Shown here: positions 52,387-60,087 of the stretch, in pieces
Position numbering within the stretch: position 1 is the first letter of the stretch
Layout: every line of letters starts with the position of its first letter
Origin: Marivita sp.
GTDB taxonomy: Bacteria; Pseudomonadota; Alphaproteobacteria; Rhodobacterales; Rhodobacteraceae
Direction of reading: 5' to 3'
Assembly (NCBI RefSeq): GCF_022763305.1
Contig: NZ_JALEGT010000035.1
Span: 1 to 64,000, forward strand
DNA length: 64,000 bases
The notes under the pieces: model-generated
What the model saw: only the letters and a program-made list of their open reading frames with translations
The model's database searches: none
Told to the model about the DNA's origin: nothing
Made by a program: the position numbers and the translations under genes

Positions 52387-53316
52387 ATGCAGTGGCAGGA
52401 CGAGATCAGGGCGGCGCAGGATCGCATCACCGGGCAGGTCGTGAAAACGCCCGTTTTCAAAAGCGACGCCTTCGGGCCGACCGTCGCGTTCAAGCTCGAA
52501 CAGATGCAACACACCGGCAGTTTCAAGACCCGAGGCGCGTTCAACACCTTGATCGCGTCGGAGGTGCCCGAGGCAGGAGTTGTGGCGGCCTCGGGCGGCA
52601 ATCACGGGGCGGCGGTGGCCTTTGCCGCCCGGCAGTTGGGACACCGGGCGCGGATCTTCGTGCCCGAGATCGCAGGACCGGCAAAGATCGAGCTGATCGA
52701 ACGGACCAGGGCCGAATTGACGGTGGTGCCCGGCGAATACGCCAACGCGCTTGAACTTGCGGAACGCGAGGCGTCGGAAAGCGGGGCGATGCAGGTCCAT
52801 GCCTATGATGCGCCGCTCACCGTCGCCGGGCAGGGCACGGTGATGCTCGAGTGGGAAGCACAGGGCCTCGACGCGGACACGGTTCTGATCGCCGTGGGCG
52901 GAGGCGGCCTGATCGGCGGGGCGCTGGCATGGCTTGGCGGACGAGTGAAGGTGGTGGCGGTCGAGCCGATGACATCCTGTGCCCTGCATGAGGCGCTCGC
53001 CAAGGGCGCGCCGGTGGATGTGCCGGTCTCCGGTGTCGCCGCCAATGCCTTGGGAGCCCGGCGCATCGGGCGCATCTGTTTCGCCCTCGCCAAGGGCGGC
53101 GCGGTGCACAGCGTTCTGGTCTCGGACAGCGCGATCGTCGAAGCACAGCAGTCCCTGTGGCAGGCGCACCGACAGTTGGTCGAACCCGCCGGAGCGACGG
53201 CACTGGCCGCCCTGCTGTCAGGTGCCTACACACCCGAGGACGGCGAGCGCGTGGCGGTTCTGGTCTGCGGCGGGAACATCGCGCCGGAGCCGGTGTTCGA
53301 GTTAACCCGTACTTAA
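52387..53316 (+). CDS. Threonine/serine dehydratase-like PLP enzyme
   Basis: A 309-residue fold-type II PLP enzyme. The Schiff-base Lys is in TGSFKTRGAFN, the phosphate loop in AVGGGGLIGG and the substrate loop SGGNHGAA. It probably eliminates water from threonine, serine or a hydroxy-aspartate. It is short, without an ACT regulatory domain, so a catabolic or threo-3-hydroxyaspartate-like dehydratase is possible. The next small gene follows after 24 bp. Confidence 0.9.
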   Translation: MQWQDEIRAAQDRITGQVVKTPVFKSDAFGPTVAFKLEQMQHTGSFKTRGAFNTLIASEVPEAGVVAASGGNHGAAVAFAARQLGHRARIFVPEIAGPAKIELIERTRAELTVVPGEYANALELAEREASESGAMQVHAYDAPLTVAGQGTVMLEWEAQGLDADTVLIAVGGGGLIGGALAWLGGRVKVVAVEPMTSCALHEALAKGAPVDVPVSGVAANALGARRIGRICFALAKGGAVHSVLVSDSAIVEAQQSLWQAHRQLVEPAGATALAALLSGAYTPEDGERVAVLVCGGNIAPEPVFELTRT

Positions 53317-53340
53317 CCAGGGGACGCGAAGGTCACATCC

Positions 53341-53760
53341 ATGCCTGATGTGATCTGTCCCCTTGATTCCCAAACATATCTAGCCCTGATCCAGATCGCG
53401 GATGACGAGCAAAGCGATATCGCCTCGGTGATCCGTGACGCAATCCGCCGCGATCTGTTCCGCCGCACCCGCGCAAAGAAGGCCGTGAGGCCTGATGAGC
53501 GGCTCGTCGCGCCCTTGCGGGCGCTTCTCGCGGAGGATTTCGCCTAAGCCGTCAGCTGGTCGGACCTGCAATCGCGGCTGCGCGCCAAGGGTTACGCCTT
53601 GCGCGAGGCCGGGGCGGGCCTCGCGCTTGTGCGGCTTCCGGAAAACCTGCGTGTCGCCAAGGCGTCGGATCTCGGATACAGCTACAGTCGGTTGATGCGC
53701 CGCGTCAACGCCCCCTTTCCCGGACATTCCCACCGCTATCTCTTCACGAAGGACGACTGA
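53341..53760 (+). pseudogene. Small conserved gene split by an in-frame TAA
   Basis: An N-terminal part of 68 codons (MPDVICPLDSQTYLALIQ ... LLAEDFA) ends at TAA (53545-53547); the same frame then continues without a start codon for 70 codons ([20 protein letters not shown] ... [10 protein letters not shown]). The intact paralogue at 48804 aligns across the stop without a gap (LRTVLLPHFERATSW against [10 protein letters not shown]-stop-AVSW), so this is one gene with a nonsense change or a sequencing error. The N-terminal part is helical and ribbon-helix-helix-like. Confidence 0.75.
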
Positions 53761-53837
53761 GCGCATGCGTTGCGCCTTGGCGCAGGGCAGCTTATAGGCA
53801 AAGCGATTTCGGGGAAAACGACGTGAGGAGCGCATCC

Positions 53838-54665
53838 ATGTCAAACGCACAGCTTGAAGCCGCCATCGAAGCCGCGTGGGACGCGCGCGACACGGTCACG
53901 CCGTCCACCGGCGGCGAGACCCGCGAGGCGATTGAGGCCACGCTCAACGCGCTGGACAGCGGATCGCTGCGGGTGGCTGAAAAGCAGGCTGATGGCAGCT
54001 GGCATGTAAACCAGTGGGCCAAGAAGGCCGTGCTGCTGGGGTTCCGGATCAAGGACATGGAACAGCATGACGGTGGCCCGCAAGGCGGCGGCTGGTGGGA
54101 CAAGGTGGACAGCAAGTTCAAAGGCTGGGGCGACACCGAATGGCGCACGGCAGGCTTTCGCGCGGTGCCGAACTGTGTGGTGCGCAAATCGGCCTATATC
54201 GCGCCCGGCGTGGTGTTGATGCCATCCTTCGTGAACCTGGGTGCCTATGTCGACGAAGGCACGATGGTCGACACATGGGCCACCGTCGGGTCCTGCGCGC
54301 AGATCGGCAAGAACGTGCACCTGTCGGGCGGCGTGGGCATCGGCGGCGTGCTGGAGCCGATGCAGGCGGGCCCGACCATCATCGAGGACAACTGCTTCAT
54401 CGGTGCTCGTTCGGAAGTGGTCGAGGGCTGCATCGTGCGCGAAGGTTCCGTTCTGGGGATGGGCGTGTTCATCGGCAAATCGACCAAGATCGTCGACCGC
54501 GAGACCGGCGAAGTGATGTATGGCGAAGTGCCGCCCTATTCGGTGGTGGTGGCCGGGTCGATGCCGTCGAAGAACAACATCAACCTCTATTGCGCGGTGA
54601 TCGTGAAGCGGGTGGATGAAAAGACCCGCTCCAAGACCGGCATCAACGAATTGCTGCGCGATTGA
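53838..54665 (+). CDS. dapD: 2,3,4,5-tetrahydropyridine-2,6-dicarboxylate N-succinyltransferase
   Basis: A 275-residue trimeric acyltransferase with left-handed beta-helix hexapeptide repeats from about residue 105 ([46 protein letters not shown]). It succinylates tetrahydrodipicolinate in the lysine/meso-DAP pathway. The ATG at 53838 has GAGGAG 7 nt upstream; an earlier ATG adds five residues. dapE lies 3.8 kb downstream on the same strand. Confidence 0.97.
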   Translation: MSNAQLEAAIEAAWDARDTVTPSTGGETREAIEATLNALDSGSLRVAEKQADGSWHVNQWAKKAVLLGFRIKDMEQHDGGPQGGGWWDKVDSKFKGWGDTEWRTAGFRAVPNCVVRKSAYIAPGVVLMPSFVNLGAYVDEGTMVDTWATVGSCAQIGKNVHLSGGVGIGGVLEPMQAGPTIIEDNCFIGARSEVVEGCIVREGSVLGMGVFIGKSTKIVDRETGEVMYGEVPPYSVVVAGSMPSKNNINLYCAVIVKRVDEKTRSKTGINELLRD

Positions 54666-54672
54666 TCGTGAT

Positions 54673-54692
54673 GGTGCGTGCCAGCACGCACC
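54673..54692. repeat. Perfect palindrome between dapD and the rhodanese gene
   Basis: Arm GGTGCGTGC, centre CA, complementary arm GCACGCACC. It fills the space between two converging stops (54665 and 54693) exactly, ending 1 nt before the rhodanese stop. A structural role in ending both transcripts is likely. Confidence 0.65.
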
Positions 54693-55088
54693 CTAAGCTT
54701 TCTTGGCGGGCTTCTCACCCACCGGGCCGCCCGCCTTTTTCCAGCCTCCGAACCCGTCGGTGATGTGGCTGACATTCTCCAGCCCCATCTCCTGGGCGAC
54801 TTTCGCCGACAGAGCGGATCGCCAGCCCGAGGCGCAATAGAAGACAAACCGGTTGCTCGTCTGGAACTGCGGTTTGGCATAGGGGCTTTCCGGGTCGATC
54901 CAGAATTCCAGCATGCCGCGCGGGCAGTGGAACGCGCCGGGGATCATGCCATCACGCTCAAGTTCGCGCGGATCGCGAAGATCAACGAAGGTGACGTCGT
55001 CCTTCCCGTGCAACGCCATCATCTCGGACGCCGGGGCGTGTTCAACCTCCGCGTTGGCCGCCGCGACCATATCCTTGACCGATTTCAT
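54693..55088 (-). CDS. Rhodanese-like domain protein
   Basis: A 131-residue single-domain rhodanese. It shows FVDLRDPRELERDGMIPGAF and the active-site loop FYCASGWRSALSA, with Cys present. It may transfer sulfane sulfur or act as a redox sensor. GGGAGGGAC precedes the ATG at 55088. The longer open frame upstream crosses into another gene and is not coding. Confidence 0.9.
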   Translation of the reverse strand: MKSVKDMVAAANAEVEHAPASEMMALHGKDDVTFVDLRDPRELERDGMIPGAFHCPRGMLEFWIDPESPYAKPQFQTSNRFVFYCASGWRSALSAKVAQEMGLENVSHITDGFGGWKKAGGPVGEKPAKKA

Positions 55089-55199
55089 ATCGTCCCTCCC
55101 TTTGCCCGGCAGTATGCCGATGTCTGGCACGGCAACAACCCTCGACCTGCGGCAGGTTTCGTGGCAGATGCGAGACACGGAACACAGGCAGGCCCCAGC

Positions 55200-55550
55200 A
55201 TGAGCGACACGCAGAAGAAGCCCAAGAAACCGCATTCGGTTTACACGCTGGTCGTCGAGGTCGGACGCAAATCCGGGGATGGCTTGCCCAAGGGGGCGAC
55301 CGGCGCGGCACTGATGTGCTATGCGTCGGGCGTGGACGAGGCCGAGGCGGTGCGCGAAACCGTGGCGATCCTCAAGCAGGCGGACATGGCGCCGCTTGAC
55401 GTGACGGGTTACGGCACACTTGAAGACCGGCGGGAGCAGGGTCACGAGATCGAGGATGACGAGATCGCGCTGATGCAGCAGGCGTTGGACGAAAACGCCG
55501 TGATCGTGGCGCAGGTGACTCCGTATTTCAGCGACGACGATCGGGATTAA
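55200..55550 (+). CDS. Hypothetical protein
   Basis: A 116-residue, mostly acidic protein starting MSDTQKKPKKPHSVYTLVVE with TGAALMCYASGVDEAEAVRET and a C-terminal NAVIVAQVTPYFSDDDRD. The helix-plus-strand pattern suggests a small alpha/beta ferredoxin-like fold. I do not recognise a family. Its TAA shares bases with the TAA of the converging Hint gene (TTAA at 55547-55550). Confidence 0.7.
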   Translation: MSDTQKKPKKPHSVYTLVVEVGRKSGDGLPKGATGAALMCYASGVDEAEAVRETVAILKQADMAPLDVTGYGTLEDRREQGHEIEDDEIALMQQALDENAVIVAQVTPYFSDDDRD

Positions 55551-56626
55551 GCCGCGCGGGCTTCGGCCAGAGTGATCGCCTCGAAAGCGCGGAGCACCTG
55601 GTATCCGGCGCGGTGATGTTCCGGCAAGAGAGCGCGGGGCAAATCGCTGAGAACGGAGGCGGAAAACAGGCACTTGTCGCGCCGCATCCGGCCAATATAG
55701 AGCGATTCGAGTGCAGCATCGGGAATTCGCACCGCATCATGATGTGGCAGCAGCAACTGATGATAGGTCACAAAGCGCGGAGCCGGCTCGAAATGCCCGG
55801 CATAGCCGTTGACCAGCGCAGAGGCCGGGATCAGCACCTCTTCGCGGCCAAAAAGATATTCGACCTCGGGCCCGCTGACCAGAAGACGCTGGTGCCGGGA
55901 CACGACGACATCCTGGGTCAACCCGAAATACGGCGCGCGCAGGCGCACCGGACGGAACGAGCCCAGCGCGGGAACCGTCCGGGAGACCGCGTGCAGGACC
56001 GGCACCAGCGTGCCATCCGCCGAGCGCACGACGTCGCCCTGTTGCAGGCTCATGGCAAGACAGATGCCCTGCGCGGTTTCGATCGGCACCGAGGGCGACA
56101 GCGTCGGCATCGGCCCGACCGGTTCGATGTCGGTAGAGAGCGCCACGAAGATCACGTCCGGGTCGATCTGGGTCAGGCCCTTGGGACAGGCCAGCGCCAC
56201 GAGGTCCGACAAGAGCGGTGCGCGTGACATGGCGAAATGCCGGATCAGGACATGTTCGGTTTCGGGGCGCGCCACCACAAGGCGTCCCAGCTGCTTGTGC
56301 ACATCCCAGCTGATCGTGACCTGAAGTGTGTCCGTTCGCGCCTCGCGGCCCCGCTCGAGCACTTCATGCACCACCTCGTCGCCCTGCGCGATCACCAGCA
56401 CCACGCTGCCATGGGGCGTCGACATGAGCGAGAAACTGGATGTGGACGTGCCTTCCCGTTTGAAGCTGACAAGCGCCTGAGGGCGGCCTTCGGGAGAAAG
56501 CCGCGTTTCCAGAACGACCGACCCACGCGGCACGCAGGCACGCGGACGGCGGTCAAGGATGTCCTCGACCTCGTCGCGCACCCAGGCTTCGCGGGTTTCG
56601 GGATTGTAGAGAGCGAACCAGCTCAT
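55547..56626 (-). CDS. Hint-domain protein (second of pair)
   Basis: A 359-residue protein. The C-terminal half (about 185-345) is a divergent Hint_2 domain: CLAMSLQQGDVVRSADGTLVPV, FGLTQDVVVSRHQRLLVSGP and ASALVNGY. The first half is rich in beta-strand-like sequence and unrecognised. It overlaps the first Hint gene by 4 bp. Hint_2 proteins of Rhodobacteraceae are usually secreted; self-cleavage is possible but the block is degenerate. Confidence 0.8.
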   Translation of the reverse strand: MSWFALYNPETREAWVRDEVEDILDRRPRACVPRGSVVLETRLSPEGRPQALVSFKREGTSTSSFSLMSTPHGSVVLVIAQGDEVVHEVLERGREARTDTLQVTISWDVHKQLGRLVVARPETEHVLIRHFAMSRAPLLSDLVALACPKGLTQIDPDVIFVALSTDIEPVGPMPTLSPSVPIETAQGICLAMSLQQGDVVRSADGTLVPVLHAVSRTVPALGSFRPVRLRAPYFGLTQDVVVSRHQRLLVSGPEVEYLFGREEVLIPASALVNGYAGHFEPAPRFVTYHQLLLPHHDAVRIPDAALESLYIGRMRRDKCLFSASVLSDLPRALLPEHHRAGYQVLRAFEAITLAEARAA

Positions 56627-58194
56627 GCAGCGGCCCCGAAGAGCATCTGCGCCTCGTGCTTCTTGAGGATCTGCCGGGCGGCCACGCCATAACCGCGACC
56701 GGTCTCGGGATCGAGTTCCGGGAACAGGCCGACGATTTCCTCGATGATGTCGTCCTCGAACGCGTCGAGGGTCTGGGGTCCGGGCAGAAAGCTTTCTGTG
56801 GCCAGACCGTTCGACAGGATGATCTCGTGCCGGTCAAACAGCAGGTGGACATAGGTTACCGTGCCGCCCTCGATGGTCTGGATGCTGCGGCCGTTCACAA
56901 GATGCTTGGCGGCGACCAGAACCTCTGGTGTGTCGAACACCAGATCGGCCAGAGGGTCGCGCACAAGAATGCGGTGCTGTGGCGATAACATCAGCGCGCC
57001 GTGATCGCCAAAGGTCCGGGCAGCCACCCGCACCGGCGCGTAATTTCCGACAGCGGCGACCGTGCGCTGCCCGCTCCAGCGCAGGGGCTGCAGCCCGCGA
57101 TCCAGAGTCCAGACCATGTCGCCGGGTTCAAGCTCCTCGACGCGGCGCGGCCCGGTTTCGGTTTCGATCAAGGTGCCCGCCACGAAACAGGGCACGGTGG
57201 CGATGGTAACGAAACCGGTGTCCACCTCCCCGTTGGCCGCAGCAACGTCATAGGTGAAATTGACGGTTTCGAAATCGCCGTCCGACGTCACAGACAGGGT
57301 GCCGTCGGCGTTCAGCGTCACCACCTGCCCGGTGCCCAGCGTGACACTGTCCCCGACGCTGACCGCGATCCCGTTGATATGGGTGATGAACATCACCCCG
57401 CCGGTCAGGTTGATGTCATTGTCGAGAACGTCCAGAACCTTGGTCCGGTCCGTGAACATGCTCACGATATCGGAACGGGCGACGAGTTCGGTCTGCACCG
57501 AGTCGCCGGCGATCAGCAGGTTCGAATCGTAGCTGCTGTCCGCCACATCGGCGATCCCGATGCGGATGGAATTCACCTCGCCGGGATTGACCAGCATGGT
57601 CATCGTCAGCGTGACGGTGAACCCGTCCATCTCGGTGTTGTAATCGTCTCCGGTATTGTCCTTGAACAGGTTGATATTGGCGGTGGTGTTCAGGTTTGCG
57701 GGATCGACATCACCGTCCCCGGCCACAATCTCGACCTGCTGACCGTTGATCCAGACGCCGACGAAGTCCTGATAGATCGAGTTCGTGAACTCCGGGTATT
57801 CCTCGGACGAGAACACGAACCGCATCGTCATCACGTCGTTTTCCGGAACGAAGTCGACGTCCAGATAGCTGGCGTCATAGGTGTTCGTGCCTGCGGCTGC
57901 GTTGAAGTTCGGGTTGTTGTTCTGCCCGCCGCTGCTTGTCGTTGTCGAGGCGCTGCGGTTGGGATCGCCGCCGCTCTGGGTGAACGCCCGCACCTGACCC
58001 GTAGACAGGATCACACCCGTATCCGAAGGGGTCACATCCGGGGCTAAGGCATCACCGTTGCTGTAGATCGCAGAGGACCGGCTGTCGCCCGTATAGCTCG
58101 CGCCAACGACGGTGACGCCGCTTCCGAAGATCGCGTTGGCCATCGCAATCGCGCTGGCACCGGTGTTGTATGTAAGCTCCGCGCCTGTTGCCAT
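56623..58194 (-). CDS. Choice-of-anchor L domain protein with C-terminal Hint domain
   Basis: A 523-residue protein. The N-terminal part (about 15-235) has the choice-of-anchor L pattern: FGSGVTVVGASYTGDSRSSA, then FVFSSEEYPEFTNSIYQDFV. A middle region has DNI and beta-rich repeats (VLDVLDNDINLTGG). The C-terminal third begins PCFVAGTLIETETGPRRVEE, the Hint start with Cys, and continues HRILVRDPLADLVFDTPEV. It is probably exported by a type I system, perhaps as a surface or biofilm protein. The ATG at 58194 has GAGG 5 nt upstream; a TTG seven codons upstream lacks one. Confidence 0.85.
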   Translation of the reverse strand: MATGAELTYNTGASAIAMANAIFGSGVTVVGASYTGDSRSSAIYSNGDALAPDVTPSDTGVILSTGQVRAFTQSGGDPNRSASTTTSSGGQNNNPNFNAAAGTNTYDASYLDVDFVPENDVMTMRFVFSSEEYPEFTNSIYQDFVGVWINGQQVEIVAGDGDVDPANLNTTANINLFKDNTGDDYNTEMDGFTVTLTMTMLVNPGEVNSIRIGIADVADSSYDSNLLIAGDSVQTELVARSDIVSMFTDRTKVLDVLDNDINLTGGVMFITHINGIAVSVGDSVTLGTGQVVTLNADGTLSVTSDGDFETVNFTYDVAAANGEVDTGFVTIATVPCFVAGTLIETETGPRRVEELEPGDMVWTLDRGLQPLRWSGQRTVAAVGNYAPVRVAARTFGDHGALMLSPQHRILVRDPLADLVFDTPEVLVAAKHLVNGRSIQTIEGGTVTYVHLLFDRHEIILSNGLATESFLPGPQTLDAFEDDIIEEIVGLFPELDPETGRGYGVAARQILKKHEAQMLFGAAA

Positions 58195-58465
58195 CTCTGC
58201 CTCGATGAGGCCCAAGGCACATGCCCAGACGCGGATGATATCCGGCCGGTGTTTTCACCGTGCCGACCTCGCTGCCTGGGTTCTGCTCTGCCTCGAGCCG
58301 TTTTATCATTGTTGATAAAGGGTTATCACGAAAGTGCGGCGCGGGCATACTTTCGATAGCAAATCTATCGTTAGGATAAGGATCAATTGAGTCCTTTTCG
58401 CCACATTTGCCTCTGCCTTCGGCACGCGGTAGCCAAGGCCGGACACTGACCCAAGGACCGAGACC

Positions 58466-59614
58466 ATGACGCAAACCGACCCCGTAGACCTGACCGCCGC
58501 CCTTGTCCGCTGTCCGTCGGTCACGCCCAAAGAGGGCGGCGCGCTGGTCTTGTTGCAAGAGTTGCTGGACAGCGCTGGCTTCACCTGCACCCGCGTGGAT
58601 CGGGCTGGTGTGTCCAACCTGTTCGCCCGCTGGGGCGACAAAGGCCATACCCGCACGTTCGGGTTCAACGGGCACACGGATGTTGTACCGCTGGGCAATC
58701 CGGACGCGTGGACGATGCCGCCCTTCGGAGCCGAGATCAAAGACGGCATGATGTATGGCCGCGGCACGACCGACATGAAATCCGGGGTCGCTGCCTTTGC
58801 GGCTGCTGCGGTGGATTTCGTTCGGACCACACCCCCGGACGGTGCAGTGATCCTGACCATTACAGGCGACGAGGAGGGCGATGCGATTGACGGCACAACG
58901 GCGCTGCTTGACTGGATGAAGACCCAAGGCGAACGGATGAGTGTCTGTCTGGTCGGCGAACCCACATGCCCCAATCACATGGGCGAGATGATGAAGATCG
59001 GCCGTCGCGGGTCGATGAACGCGTGGTTCACCGTCACAGGCAAACAGGGGCATTCCGCGTATCCGCACCGCGCCCTGAACCCGATGCCCGCAATAGCGCG
59101 GCTGATGGACAGGCTGGCCTCGTGCGAGTTGGATCAGGGCACCGATCACTTCGACGCTTCGACGCTCGCGGTTGTGACCATCGACACCGGCAATGCGGCA
59201 ACCAACGTGATCCCGGCGGAAACGCGCGCCTGCATCAACATCCGCTTCAACGACATTCACACAGGCGAAGGCCTGTACTATTGGCTGCGCGATCAGGCCG
59301 CCAAGGTGGATGCCGAGTTCGGCACCAAGACCGAGGTAAAGATCAAGATCTCAGGCGAAGCATTCCTGACCCCACCGGGGCCGCTGTCTGATCTGGTGGC
59401 CAATGCGGTGGAGGCGGAAACGGGTGTCATGCCGGAGCTGTCCACATCCGGTGGAACATCCGACGCGCGCTTCGTCAAGAACCATTGCCCGGTGGTGGAA
59501 TTCGGGCTGGTCGGCCAGACGATGCACGCGGTCGATGAACGGGTGTCCGTCGAGCAGATCAGACAGCTCAAGGCAATCTACACCCGCATCCTTCAGGACT
59601 ATTTCGCGCAATGA
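58466..59614 (+). CDS. dapE: Succinyl-diaminopimelate desuccinylase
   Basis: A 382-residue M20 metallopeptidase. Metal-binding segments: [35 protein letters not shown] and the C-terminal GTSDARF...[10 protein letters not shown]. It releases succinate from N-succinyl-LL-DAP, giving the diaminopimelate needed for lysine and cell wall. It overlaps the GNAT gene by 4 bp. asd and dapD complete the partial set seen in the window. Confidence 0.96.
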   Translation: MTQTDPVDLTAALVRCPSVTPKEGGALVLLQELLDSAGFTCTRVDRAGVSNLFARWGDKGHTRTFGFNGHTDVVPLGNPDAWTMPPFGAEIKDGMMYGRGTTDMKSGVAAFAAAAVDFVRTTPPDGAVILTITGDEEGDAIDGTTALLDWMKTQGERMSVCLVGEPTCPNHMGEMMKIGRRGSMNAWFTVTGKQGHSAYPHRALNPMPAIARLMDRLASCELDQGTDHFDASTLAVVTIDTGNAATNVIPAETRACINIRFNDIHTGEGLYYWLRDQAAKVDAEFGTKTEVKIKISGEAFLTPPGPLSDLVANAVEAETGVMPELSTSGGTSDARFVKNHCPVVEFGLVGQTMHAVDERVSVEQIRQLKAIYTRILQDYFAQ

Positions 59615-60039
59615 CCGTGACGGTGTCGCGGGTGTCGGACCCGGCAGAGTGCTATGCGATCCGATACGAGGTCTTTGTCGGAGAACAGAACGTGCCGCTT
59701 GATCTTGAACGGGACGATCTGGACGACACGGCGATTCACCTTCTCGCACGTGAAGGCGACCAGCCCGTCGGTGCGGCGCGGATCGTGATCAAGGGGGACA
59801 CCGGCAAGATCGGTCGCGTCTGCGTTCTGAAACAGGCGCGGGGCACCGGCCTTGGCGCGGCATTGATCCGCGAAGCTCTGGTGATCCTGCGGGGCACGCC
59901 CGGCATCACCCGCGCCGCTTTGGGCGCACAGATCGACGCCTTGGGGTTCTACGAGAAACTCGGCTTCACCGCCTATGGCGAGGTGTTCGACGATGCCGGG
60001 ATCGATCATCGGATGATGGAGCTGCGCTTCGACACCTGA
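59611..60039 (+). CDS. GNAT-family N-acetyltransferase
   Basis: A 142-residue acetyltransferase: acetyl-CoA loop [13 protein letters not shown] (Q/R-x-x-G-x-G/A) about residue 75, and the C-terminal [22 protein letters not shown] seen in the ElaA/YjcF-like subfamily. The substrate is unknown. Start ATG lies in the dapE stop region (ATGA), so it is translated with dapE; a role in the DAP pathway is not implied. Confidence 0.88.
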   Translation: MTVTVSRVSDPAECYAIRYEVFVGEQNVPLDLERDDLDDTAIHLLAREGDQPVGAARIVIKGDTGKIGRVCVLKQARGTGLGAALIREALVILRGTPGITRAALGAQIDALGFYEKLGFTAYGEVFDDAGIDHRMMELRFDT

Positions 60040-60087
60040 CGCGACTTTCGCCATGACGCGCCACATTGCCCGTGCTACCTGATGCAC

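Noticed and set aside
58353-58369. CGATAG/CTATCG small inverted repeat upstream of dapE
   Set aside because: Only 6-bp arms around 5 nt, no second copy or known motif; too weak to call an operator.
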